Shown in pieces: positions 16,797 through 24,915 of a DNA stretch of 64,000 nucleotides. Below the pieces are notes generated by a model, which saw only the letters and a program-made list of their open reading frames with translations, ran no database searches and was not told the DNA's origin. Where the stretch lies: NCBI RefSeq assembly GCF_049195245.1, contig NZ_JBMIRR010000022.1, forward strand, positions 124,001 through 188,000, given 5' to 3'. The translations under genes were made by a program, and so were the position numbers. Within the stretch, counting starts at the first letter, position 1. Each line of letters begins with the position of its first letter. The stretch is from Arenimonas sp049195245. GTDB lineage: Bacteria > Pseudomonadota > Gammaproteobacteria > Xanthomonadales > Xanthomonadaceae.

Positions 16797-18274
16797 TCGA
16801 AAGCCGGGGCCACGCGCTGGAACAAGCCCTGGCCTACTACCGGGCGCCGGCACTGCTGTCCATGGCGGCCCAGCGCCCCTTGCCCGAAGACGTGCTTGAT
16901 CTGCTGCGGCTGGCGGCGGGCGACGACGTGCTGGCGGAGCAGCAGGCCGAGGCCAGCGGCGAGACGGCCGGCGTGGTGGTCGATGCGGCGGTGTTCTTCG
17001 TTCAGCAGGTCCTTTTCGCGCCGGGCGCCGACAGCCACCGCGTGCTGGGGGTGAATGCGGACGCACCCGAGGCGCGGATCAAGGAGCACTACCGCTGGCT
17101 GGTGCGCTGGCTGCACCCGGACCGCAACCAGGATGACTGGGACAACGTCTACGCCGAACGCGTCAACCGCGCGTGGCAGGACCTGCGGCGCCGTGGCGCC
17201 GGTTCGGGGGTGTCAGCCGCGGTGCCCGCGGTGGTGCCGCGCACCGCGCCGCCGGCGGGCGTGGTCGCGCCGCCGGCCCGGGTCCGCATAGACCACGCGG
17301 ATGCCGCCGCGCCGATGATTTCCTCCCGCACCGCCCAGCGGCTGCCTGCCATCGTGCTGGGCGGCTTGGGCATGCTCGCGGGCGCGACACTGATGCTGAT
17401 GTGGTACGCGCGTCCGACGAGTTCGGACGAAGAATTGATCTTCCCGCGCGTCGCCGACGCCTCCGAAGGACCGCAGGAATCCCCGCTGGATGCGATGGTG
17501 TTCGCGCCGGCCCCGCCGCCGCCGGCGCTGGATGCCGGCGCTCAGGCTGCGGCCTCCGCGCCCGGGATCGGCTCCGGCGATGAAGCCGCGGCGGGCGCCA
17601 CGCCACCCTCGGAGACCGTCGCCCCCGTCATCCCGGTCGCGCCGCATCGCACCGCGCCGGCGCCCCTGGCGGCTGCGAGCGCGGTGGCAACGCCCCGCGC
17701 TGCGCCAGAAGTGCCGCCGGCCCCAGCCGGCGCGGCGTCTTTCGAACCGGGGCGGGCTGCCCAAGTAGCCGCCGCGGCGATCCCGCGCACGACCGCGCGG
17801 GCGGCCGAGCCGCGGGCTGCGCTCGGCGATGACGTGTCCGTGCGCGCCACCCAGGCACCGGTCGTTGCCACGGCCACCGCCGACACCACGCCCGCGCAGG
17901 CCGCCGCCACCAGCGAAGCCGCGGGCCGTGCCGTCGCGCGGCGCTTCACGGACGCGTACGGGCAGGGCGACATCAACGCCCTGATGCGCCTGTTCACCCG
18001 CGATGCGCGCAATGACCGCGGCGGCCGCGACGCGATCGTCTACGACTACCAGTCCCTGTTCTCCGGCAGCCACGAGCGATCGTTGGCACTCGATCCCAGC
18101 GGCTGGATCGCACGCGACGACGGAGCGACCCTGATCACGCGCTACGAGGCGCGGGTGAAGATGCGCGGCAAGCTGCGCACGACGGTAAGCCGCGGCGGCC
18201 TGCGTTTCGACCTGCGCCAGGAAGGCGGCGAACTGCGCATCAGCAAACTGAGCCTGGAAGACGATGCTGACTGA
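16793..18274 (+). CDS. J-domain membrane protein of the exopolysaccharide operon
   Basis: A 493-residue protein with a J-like domain at about residues 80-135, including the HPD tripeptide (108-110, in VRWLHPDRN) needed to stimulate a DnaK-type ATPase. A single membrane helix follows near residues 183-205 (LPAIVLGGLGMLAGA). Residues ~230-380 are Pro/Ala-rich and disordered-looking, and the last ~110 residues resemble an NTF2/SnoaL-like fold (VARRFTDAYGQGDINALMRLF). Topology would place the J domain in the cytoplasm and the C-terminal domain in the periplasm. It overlaps the kinase stop by four bases. Function is unknown; a chaperone role in assembly of the export machine is inference. Confidence 0.75.
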   Translation: MIESRGHALEQALAYYRAPALLSMAAQRPLPEDVLDLLRLAAGDDVLAEQQAEASGETAGVVVDAAVFFVQQVLFAPGADSHRVLGVNADAPEARIKEHYRWLVRWLHPDRNQDDWDNVYAERVNRAWQDLRRRGAGSGVSAAVPAVVPRTAPPAGVVAPPARVRIDHADAAAPMISSRTAQRLPAIVLGGLGMLAGATLMLMWYARPTSSDEELIFPRVADASEGPQESPLDAMVFAPAPPPPALDAGAQAAASAPGIGSGDEAAAGATPPSETVAPVIPVAPHRTAPAPLAAASAVATPRAAPEVPPAPAGAASFEPGRAAQVAAAAIPRTTARAAEPRAALGDDVSVRATQAPVVATATADTTPAQAAATSEAAGRAVARRFTDAYGQGDINALMRLFTRDARNDRGGRDAIVYDYQSLFSGSHERSLALDPSGWIARDDGATLITRYEARVKMRGKLRTTVSRGGLRFDLRQEGGELRISKLSLEDDAD

Positions 18275-19541
18275 GCGCGGTGCCGGGAACGCTTCCATCG
18301 CCCGACGGGTGACAGGGCTGGTCTGCCTGGCGCTCCTGGGGCTGGTGGGCTGGCGCGTCCTGTCGCTGGGCATGGCCGACCGCCTGGCCCTGGAACGGCC
18401 GGATTCGGCGCTGGCCTGGCGCGCGGGTCACCCGCAGGCGCTGCTGGCCCGTGCCGAGGCGCTGGCCCGTGATCCGGCCCAGACCGAGGCCGCCGCCGAG
18501 TTGGCGCGCCAGGCCCTGCGCGCCGACCCGATCGATGGCCGGGGGTATCGCGTGCTGGGGCAACTGGCCGATCGGGCAGGGGATACCGACAAGGCTGCCG
18601 AGCTTTTCGCCCTGGCGGTGTCGCGTACGCCGCGGGACGTGCCCACGCAGACTTGGCTGGCCAGTCATCACCTGCGCCGAGGCGATGCCGCCGCGGCGCT
18701 CGTGCATCTCGATTCGCTGTTCCGCACTTCGCCGCGACTGAGCCGTCAGCTCCTGCCGGCCCTGCTGGCCATGGCGGCCGCACCGCAAGCCCAGCCCGCC
18801 CTCGAGGAAAGCCTGGCCGCGCGCCCGCCGTGGCGTCGCGAGGTGCTGGTCTCGATCATCCAGCAGTCGCCCGACGTGGACGCGATTTTCCCCCTGATCG
18901 CCCGCCTGAGGGCGACGGCTCCCGGGCTGGCCCCGGCCGAGGAAGCCGCCTGGCTGGATCGCCTGATGCGCGAGAAGCGCTGGCCCCAGGCCTACCTGAC
19001 CTGGGTCGGTTCGCTGCCGCCCGACAGGCTCAAGACGCTGGGCAATGTGTTCAACGGGGGCTTCGAATTCGAGCCCAGCCAGTCCGGGTTCGACTGGCGC
19101 TTTGGCAAAGTGGTCGGAGCGCTGGTGAGTCGGGAGCCGGTCGAGGGCGCCACCGGGTCCATGGCCCTTCGCCTCCGGTTCCAGGACCGGCGCGTCAAAT
19201 TCGACCATGTCCGCCAGCTGCTGGCCCTGGCGCCAGGCCGCTACCGGCTCTCGGGTCGCTTCCGGCCCGAACAGCTGGAAAACGAGCGTGGGTTGGTCTG
19301 GTCGGTCCACTGCGCCCCCGCCGGCCCGCCGCTGGGAGAAACCGAAGGACTTCGGGGCGACGGCCCCTGGCGGGATTTCGGCGCCGACTTCGAGGTTCCC
19401 GCGCAGGGTTGCGGCGGGCAGCAGCTGGTGCTGAAGCTGCCGGCGCGGGGACCGGCCGAAGAGAGGGTGCGAGGCGAGGTCTGGTTCGACGACCTTCGGA
19501 TTGTCAGAAGCGCGGCCGGTCCGGGCATCCCAGTGCGTTGA
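18264..19541 (+). CDS. TPR protein with C-terminal carbohydrate-binding-like domain
   Basis: A 425-residue protein with an N-terminal membrane anchor (TGLVCLALLGLVGWRVL), helical TPR-like repeats over about residues 45-240, and a C-terminal beta-rich domain beginning near NGGFEFEPSQSGFDW, which resembles galactose-binding-like/CBM modules. It overlaps the preceding J-domain gene by 11 bases, so the two are probably co-translated. Similar TPR-plus-CBM proteins occur in exopolysaccharide loci next to O-antigen-ligase-like proteins. A scaffold or glycan-contact role is inferred; no catalytic motif is seen. Confidence 0.7.
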   Translation: MLTERGAGNASIARRVTGLVCLALLGLVGWRVLSLGMADRLALERPDSALAWRAGHPQALLARAEALARDPAQTEAAAELARQALRADPIDGRGYRVLGQLADRAGDTDKAAELFALAVSRTPRDVPTQTWLASHHLRRGDAAAALVHLDSLFRTSPRLSRQLLPALLAMAAAPQAQPALEESLAARPPWRREVLVSIIQQSPDVDAIFPLIARLRATAPGLAPAEEAAWLDRLMREKRWPQAYLTWVGSLPPDRLKTLGNVFNGGFEFEPSQSGFDWRFGKVVGALVSREPVEGATGSMALRLRFQDRRVKFDHVRQLLALAPGRYRLSGRFRPEQLENERGLVWSVHCAPAGPPLGETEGLRGDGPWRDFGADFEVPAQGCGGQQLVLKLPARGPAEERVRGEVWFDDLRIVRSAAGPGIPVR

Positions 19542-19712
19542 GGAAAAGCTGAACGCAGCATGCAGGGTGCAGGACGTAAGTCACAGAATTTGCTTGCTTT
19601 TGGCCCCAATGCTCCTCTAACCTTGTGTCGTCGTGTCACTACTCGTGCTAGCCGAAGCCCCCGCAAGGCAAAGCGTCATTCGCAACAGGCAACAAATCTC
19701 GGAGATCACGAA

Positions 19713-20183
19713 ATGATCCGCATCACTTGCCTCATCGCCGCCTCGCTGCTCGCCGGTTCCGCCTTTGCCGCGGACGCCGACGCCAACCAGGTCGCCGCGG
19801 CCTCGCTCGCCAACCAGCAGGGCACCGTGCTCGTGAATCAGGGCGAGGAATTCGTCACTGCCGCGGACTCGCATGTGCTCATGGCCGGTGACCGCGTCAT
19901 GGTCATGGAAGGCGGCACGGCTGAAATCGTGTTCACCGACGGCTGCGTGCTGCCGCTGGCCTCCGGCTCGCTGGTCCAGGTGCCCGCCACCTCCACCTGC
20001 GCCGGTTCGGTTGCGTCGGTCGAGTCCATCGGCCCGAGCTACGCCCAGGCCGTGGGCGCCAGCGAGGACGACGATTCCACCCTCAAGACCACGCTGTGGA
20101 TGGGCACCGCCATCGTCGCGATGATCGCCGCCCTCGGCGGTGATGCCGACCCGAAGGATCCGCCGCTGCCCGTCAGCCCGTAA
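19713..20183 (+). CDS. Small exported FecR-like domain protein
   Basis: A 156-residue protein with a cleavable signal peptide (MIRITCLIAASLLAGSAFA) and a FecR-like beta module: GTVLVNQGEEFV, LMAGDRVMVMEGGTAEIVF and DGCVLPLASGSLVQVP. Two Cys in the module could form a disulphide. A hydrophobic segment (TLWMGTAIVAMIAALGG) near the C-terminus may anchor it. The ATG has GGAG eight bases upstream; a longer in-frame start at 19560 lacks a signal peptide. It has a 171-base upstream gap and its own terminator, so it is probably expressed separately inside the exopolysaccharide locus. Function unknown. Confidence 0.75.
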   Translation: MIRITCLIAASLLAGSAFAADADANQVAAASLANQQGTVLVNQGEEFVTAADSHVLMAGDRVMVMEGGTAEIVFTDGCVLPLASGSLVQVPATSTCAGSVASVESIGPSYAQAVGASEDDDSTLKTTLWMGTAIVAMIAALGGDADPKDPPLPVSP

Positions 20184-20204
20184 TCGGCTGACGCCATCGC
20201 TCAA

Positions 20205-20228
20205 AGGCCGCCTCCGGGCGGCCTTTTT
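20205..20228 (+). terminator. Intrinsic terminator after the FecR-like gene
   Basis: AGGCCGCC (20205-20212), loop TCCG, GGCGGCCT (20217-20224) form a perfect 8-pair stem followed by a T run. It lies 21 bases after the stop codon and separates this gene from the O-antigen-ligase-like gene at 20330. Confidence 0.88.
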
Positions 20229-20329
20229 GTTGGGCTTGCACGGGCCCGGCGTGGCATCATTGCGGCTTGTTTCGCCGAGCCCGGCAGCGACCTTGCAGGG
20301 CCGTCGGGATTTGAATTCTTGGGGGTAGG

Positions 20330-21682
20330 ATGCCGGCGTCATTGAATCTCGCCCGGACCCAGTGGCTGCTGGCGGCCGCCACCCTGGTGCTGGCGGTTCT
20401 GCTGGGAGGCGGGCAGGGCACCTTGGGCGACACCCTGTGCCAGCTGCTCGCCGTAACCCTGTTGGTGACGGTCGTCGTACGCCAAGCCACGGATACCGAC
20501 GCCGCGCTGCCGCGCGTGGCCTGGCTGGCCCTGGTTCCGGTGGCCCTGCCGCTGCTGCAGCTGCTTCCGGTGCCCGAGGCGCTCTGGACGATGCCCGCCG
20601 CCCGTGCCGATATCGCCGCACAGCTGGCCAGTGTCGGAGTCGAGCCCCCTCACCGCCTGGGCCTGGTGCCCCTGGCCACCGAGCGCGCGCTGTTCTGGCT
20701 GCTGCCCGCCGTGAGCCTGTTCCTGGCGACGCTGCAGATGACGCCGCGCGCCCGGCTGCGCCTGGTGCTGGTGTTCCTGGCGTTGGCGGCGGTGAGCATG
20801 GTGCTGGGTATCGCCCAGCTCTCCGCGGGCAAGGACAGCGGCCTGCGCTTCTACGACATCACCAATCCCAGCAGCGCCGTCGGTTTCTTCGCCAACCGCA
20901 ACCATTTCGCGATGCTTCTGGTCGCGGCCATTCCCTTCGTGATGATCGGCACCGCGGCGCAGGTCTTCCGTCGGCTCGAGTCCGGCCAGAGCCTTGCACT
21001 GTGGATCTGGGCGGGTGCGGGCGCGATCGTGCTGTTGTTCCTGAGCATCGCCACCGCGGGTTCGCGCGCGGGCCTGCTGCTGGGCGTGATGGCACTGGTG
21101 CTCAGCGTGCCTGCGGTGATGGGCTTCCATCGCAGCCGCCGCACCAAGCTGCTGATCGGTTCGCTGATGGGCGCGGGCGCCGCCATCGGCCTGGCTTTCG
21201 TCGTGTTCGGCGCGACCCGCAGTTTCAGCAAGGATCCGCTGGAAGAAAGCCGCGTGCAGTTCGCCAACATCACGCTGGAGGCGGCGCGCGCGCATGCGCC
21301 GCTGGGCACCGGGCTGGGTGGCTTCCGGCGCGCGTTCGAAGGTTTCGACACGCAGTCGCCGCTCAACGTCTACGTCAATCATGCGCACAGCGATCCGGTG
21401 GAGCTTTGGCTGGAGGGCGGCTGGCTGTTCCCGCCGCTGGCCCTGGTGCTGGGCGCTGCGTTCCTGGTCGCGGGCTGGCGCGCCTGGCGCCATGGCGACG
21501 GCCGCGGCGGCTCCGACGGCATCTGGGTCAGCCGCGCCGCGTGGATCGCGCTGCTGCTGATCTCCGCCCACTCCTTCGTGGATTACCCGCTGCGCACCAC
21601 CACGCACCTGGCGCTGGCAGGCCTGCTGGCCGCCTGCCTGGTGCGCGCGGCACGACCTTCAACACACCTCCGGATTGAATGA
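20330..21682 (+). CDS. O-antigen ligase/Wzy-like membrane protein
   Basis: A 450-residue polytopic protein with about twelve hydrophobic segments and a large periplasmic loop. The loop contains the ligase/polymerase-type motif LGTGLGGFRRAFEGF and HAHSDPVELWLEGGW, as in the Wzy_C (PF04932) family. It either polymerises repeat units or transfers polymer. A G-rich leader (GGGGGTAGG) precedes the ATG. It overlaps the next gene by four bases (ATGA at 21679), starting the nucleotide-sugar operon. Confidence 0.85.
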   Translation: MPASLNLARTQWLLAAATLVLAVLLGGGQGTLGDTLCQLLAVTLLVTVVVRQATDTDAALPRVAWLALVPVALPLLQLLPVPEALWTMPAARADIAAQLASVGVEPPHRLGLVPLATERALFWLLPAVSLFLATLQMTPRARLRLVLVFLALAAVSMVLGIAQLSAGKDSGLRFYDITNPSSAVGFFANRNHFAMLLVAAIPFVMIGTAAQVFRRLESGQSLALWIWAGAGAIVLLFLSIATAGSRAGLLLGVMALVLSVPAVMGFHRSRRTKLLIGSLMGAGAAIGLAFVVFGATRSFSKDPLEESRVQFANITLEAARAHAPLGTGLGGFRRAFEGFDTQSPLNVYVNHAHSDPVELWLEGGWLFPPLALVLGAAFLVAGWRAWRHGDGRGGSDGIWVSRAAWIALLLISAHSFVDYPLRTTTHLALAGLLAACLVRAARPSTHLRIE

Positions 21683-22968
21683 CACCGTTTATGGCCAACA
21701 CCACCTCCACCAAGATCGCCGTCATCGGCCTGGGTTACGTCGGGCTGCCGCTGGCGGTCGAGTTCGGCAAGCAGTACGACACCATCGGCTACGACATCCG
21801 CGCCGAACGCGTCGCCGAGCTGGGGCAGGGCAGGGACAGCACGCTGGAGGTTTCCGCGGAAGAGCTGGCCGCCAGTCCGCGTCTGCGCTACGCCAGCCGG
21901 CTGGAGGACATCCGCGACTGCACGGTCTACATCGTCACCGTGCCCACGCCGATCGACGCGGCCAAGCGGCCCGACCTGACGCCCCTGGTCAAGGCCAGCG
22001 AGGCGATCGGCAGCGTGCTCAAGGCCGGCGACACGGTCATCTACGAATCCACCGTCTACCCGGGCTGCACCGAGGAAGTGTGCGTGCCGCTGCTGGAGAA
22101 GGCCTCGGGCCTGGTGTTCAACCGCGACTTCCACTGCGGCTACAGCCCCGAGCGCATCAACCCGGGCGACAAGCTGCATCGGGTCACCACCATCCTCAAG
22201 GTCACCTCGGGGTCAACGCCGGAGGCGGCCGACTTCGTGGACGCGCTGTACGGCAGCATCATCACCGCAGGCACGCACAAGGCCAGCAGCATCAAGGTGG
22301 CCGAGGCAGCGAAAGTGATCGAGAACACGCAGCGCGACGTCAACATCGCCCTGATCAACGAGCTGGCGCTGATCTTCAACAAGCTCGACATCGACACGCT
22401 GGAAGTGCTGGAGGCCGCCGGAACCAAGTGGAACTTCCTGCCGTTCCGTCCTGGCCTGGTCGGCGGCCACTGCATCAGCGTAGACCCGTATTACCTCACC
22501 CATAAGGCCCAGGAGATCGGCTACCACCCGGCGGTGATCCTGGCCGGGCGCCGGATCAACGACGGCATGGGTGCGCACGTGGCTTCCCAGGTGGTGCGGC
22601 TGATGGCGCGCAAGGGCATCAATCCGGTGGGCGCGCGCGTGCTGGTGCTGGGCCTGGCGTTCAAGGAAAACTGCCCGGACCTGCGCAATACGCGCGTGGT
22701 GGACATCCTGGCGGAACTGGCCGAGTACCAGGCGCAGGTGGATGTCTACGATCCGTGGGTGGACGCCGCCGAAGCCGGGCACGAGTACGGCATCACGCCC
22801 GTGTCGGCGCCTGAGGCAGGTGCCTACGATGCGGTGGTGCTGGCCGTGGGCCATGCCGAGTTTGCGAAGCTGGGCGGCGCGGGCGTGCGCGCCTTCGGCA
22901 AGCCGCAGAGCGTGGTCTACGACGTGAAATACGTGCTGCCGCGGGATGCGGTGGACGGGAGGCTTTGA
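21679..22968 (+). CDS. tviB: UDP-N-acetylglucosamine 6-dehydrogenase (TviB/WbpA-like)
   Basis: A 429-residue nucleotide-sugar dehydrogenase that oxidises the C6 hydroxyl to a carboxylate with NAD, giving a UDP-HexNAc uronic acid. The dinucleotide-binding motif GLGYVGLPLAVEFG is at the N-terminus, and the catalytic Cys is in GLVGGHCISVDPYYL. Length and the VTVPTPID and YSPERINPGD motifs are closer to TviB/WbpO-type enzymes than to UDP-glucose dehydrogenase. An epimerase follows one base after the stop. The exact substrate (GlcNAc versus GalNAc) cannot be read from sequence alone. Confidence 0.88.
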   Translation: MTPFMANTTSTKIAVIGLGYVGLPLAVEFGKQYDTIGYDIRAERVAELGQGRDSTLEVSAEELAASPRLRYASRLEDIRDCTVYIVTVPTPIDAAKRPDLTPLVKASEAIGSVLKAGDTVIYESTVYPGCTEEVCVPLLEKASGLVFNRDFHCGYSPERINPGDKLHRVTTILKVTSGSTPEAADFVDALYGSIITAGTHKASSIKVAEAAKVIENTQRDVNIALINELALIFNKLDIDTLEVLEAAGTKWNFLPFRPGLVGGHCISVDPYYLTHKAQEIGYHPAVILAGRRINDGMGAHVASQVVRLMARKGINPVGARVLVLGLAFKENCPDLRNTRVVDILAELAEYQAQVDVYDPWVDAAEAGHEYGITPVSAPEAGAYDAVVLAVGHAEFAKLGGAGVRAFGKPQSVVYDVKYVLPRDAVDGRL

Positions 22969-22969
22969 G

Positions 22970-23986
22970 ATGAAGGTCCTGGTCACCGGCACCGCCGGAT
23001 TCATCGGTTCGCATCTCGCGATGCGTTTGCTCGATCGCGGCGATGAAGTCGTCGGCTTCGACAACATGAGCGATTACTACGACGTGAACCTGAAGAAGGC
23101 GCGTCTGGCACGCTTCATGGACCATCCCAACTACACGCACGTCGAGGCCGACCTGGCGGACCGCGAAGCGGTGGAGGCAACCTTTGCCGCCCACAAGCCG
23201 CAGCGCGTGGTCAACCTGGCTGCCCAGGCGGGCGTACGCTACGCGGCGCAGAACCCGCATGTGTACGTGAGCAGCAATGTCACCGGCTTCCTGCAGATCT
23301 TGGAAGGTTGCCGCCACCACGGTGTCGAACACCTGGTGTTTGCATCCACCAGTTCGGTCTACGGCGCGAACACGAAGATGCCCTTCAGCGAGCACCAGAG
23401 CACCGAGCATCCGCTGACGCTGTACGCGGCGACCAAGAAGGCCAACGAGATGATGGCGCACAGCTATGCGCACCTCTATGGCATTCCGTGCACCGGGCTG
23501 CGCTTCTTCACGGTTTACGGGCCCTGGGGCCGGCCGGACATGGCGCTGTTCCTGTTCACCAAGGCGATCCTGGCCGGTGAGCCGATCAAGGTGTTCAACC
23601 ATGGCAAGCACAAGCGCAGCTTCACCTACGTGGACGACATCGTGGAGGGCGTGATCCGCACGCTGGACCAGCCGGCCGGTGCGAACGCGCAGTGGAACGG
23701 CATGGCCCCGGACCCGGCCACCAGCAACATCCCCTACCGGATCTTCAATATCGGCAACGAGCAGCCGGTAGAGCTGCTGCGCTACATCGAAGTGCTTGAG
23801 CAGTGCCTGGGCCGCAAGTCGAAGATGGAGATGTTGCCATTACAGGCGGGGGATGTGCCCGATACCGAGGCGGATGTTTCCGAACTCATCAGTCGCGTCG
23901 GCTATAGCCCAGTGGTACAGGTTGAGCAGGGCGTAGCCAGCTTTGTGTCTTGGTACCAGTCCTATTACGAGGCAGTAAAAGAATGA
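22970..23986 (+). CDS. Nucleotide-sugar 4-epimerase (UDP-uronate epimerase-like, SDR family)
   Basis: A 338-residue extended SDR protein: NAD-binding GTAGFIGSH, catalytic STSSVYG and YAATK (Y-x3-K). The DNMSDYYDVNLKKARL segment is typical of UDP-glucuronate 4-epimerases (CapI/LpsL group). Following a TviB-like dehydrogenase, it probably epimerises the uronic acid that enzyme produces (for example GlcNAcA to GalNAcA). The ATG at 22970 is one base after the preceding stop; the frame upstream overlaps that gene and was not used. Its stop overlaps the next start (ATGA). Confidence 0.85.
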   Translation: MKVLVTGTAGFIGSHLAMRLLDRGDEVVGFDNMSDYYDVNLKKARLARFMDHPNYTHVEADLADREAVEATFAAHKPQRVVNLAAQAGVRYAAQNPHVYVSSNVTGFLQILEGCRHHGVEHLVFASTSSVYGANTKMPFSEHQSTEHPLTLYAATKKANEMMAHSYAHLYGIPCTGLRFFTVYGPWGRPDMALFLFTKAILAGEPIKVFNHGKHKRSFTYVDDIVEGVIRTLDQPAGANAQWNGMAPDPATSNIPYRIFNIGNEQPVELLRYIEVLEQCLGRKSKMEMLPLQAGDVPDTEADVSELISRVGYSPVVQVEQGVASFVSWYQSYYEAVKE

Positions 23987-24915
23987 CCGCGAAAATTCAT
24001 CCTTTGGCTGATGTCCAGTCGCCCGTTGTCGGCGAGAGGACTTCAATCTGGCAATTCGTGGTGGTGCTTCCCCAGGCTAGTATCGGCAACGACTGCAACA
24101 TTTGTTCTCATTGTTTCATTGAGAACGATGTCATTGTCGGGGATCGGGTAACGATCAAGAACGGCGTACAGCTTTGGGACGGAACGAGGCTTGGCGACGA
24201 CGTTTTTGTAGGTCCGAATGTCACTTTCACGAATGACAAAATGCCACGTAGCAAGCGGCAGCCGGCCAAGTACCTAGAGACGCATGTGGAGTCAGGGGCG
24301 TCTATTGGTGGTGGGGCTACCATTCTTCCCGGCTTGCGCATTGGTCGCAACGCCATGGTGGGGTCTGGAGCAGTAGTCACTCGTTCCGTCCCGCCAAATG
24401 CGATCGTGGTCGGTAATCCTGCACGAATCGTCGGATACGTCGATGCTTCCAGTACCAGCAAAGCCGCCGTGGCTGCGACAGCCAACAAAGACAACTTGGA
24501 GATGGCTGCCGGATTGGCGAAGCTCCACACCTTGCCAAGGGTCACCGATATCAGGGGCAGCCTCGCTGTCGGCGAGTTCGAACGATCGGTGCCTTTCGCT
24601 GTGAAGCGTTTCTTTGTTGTCTTCGATGTGCCGAGTGAGGAGACGCGCGGGGAGCATGCGCATCGCGAGTGCCACCAGTTCCTGGTCTGTGTCCGCGGCA
24701 GGGTTAGCGTCGTCGCTGATGACGGCAGCATCCGCCGTGAATTCCTCCTCGACCGTCCAGAGATTGGTCTGCACCTTCCGCCGATGGTTTGGGGCATTCA
24801 GTACCAGTACTCGCCAGATGCTGTTTTGCTTGTGTTCGCTTCACATTTCTACGACTCCCAGGATTACATCCGGGACTATGACGAGTTCATCGCCCTGACC
24901 GGGGAGAGTGCATGA
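23983..24915 (+). CDS. WxcM-like fusion: acyltransferase plus dTDP-sugar 3,4-ketoisomerase
   Basis: A 310-residue two-domain protein. Residues ~1-150 are a left-handed beta-helix acyltransferase with hexapeptide repeats (IGNDCNICSHCFIEND, VGDRVTIKNGVQLWDG, IGGGATILPGLRIG). Residues ~180-310 are a FdtA/WxcM-type cupin (GEHAHRECHQFLVCVRGRVSV). This is the domain order of Xanthomonas WxcM. Together the halves would make dTDP-6-deoxy-xylo-hex-3-ulose and N-acetylate the 3-amino sugar formed by the next gene's transaminase. It overlaps both neighbours by four bases. No rmlA/rmlB is in the window, so the precursor dTDP-4-keto-6-deoxyglucose must come from elsewhere. Confidence 0.87.
   Translation: MTAKIHPLADVQSPVVGERTSIWQFVVVLPQASIGNDCNICSHCFIENDVIVGDRVTIKNGVQLWDGTRLGDDVFVGPNVTFTNDKMPRSKRQPAKYLETHVESGASIGGGATILPGLRIGRNAMVGSGAVVTRSVPPNAIVVGNPARIVGYVDASSTSKAAVAATANKDNLEMAAGLAKLHTLPRVTDIRGSLAVGEFERSVPFAVKRFFVVFDVPSEETRGEHAHRECHQFLVCVRGRVSVVADDGSIRREFLLDRPEIGLHLPPMVWGIQYQYSPDAVLLVFASHFYDSQDYIRDYDEFIALTGESA

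Noticed and set aside
19542..19712. Possible promoter TTGTGT-N18-GCTAGC before the FecR-like gene
   Set aside because: Both boxes are poor matches; a promoter is likely in this gap but cannot be placed by eye.
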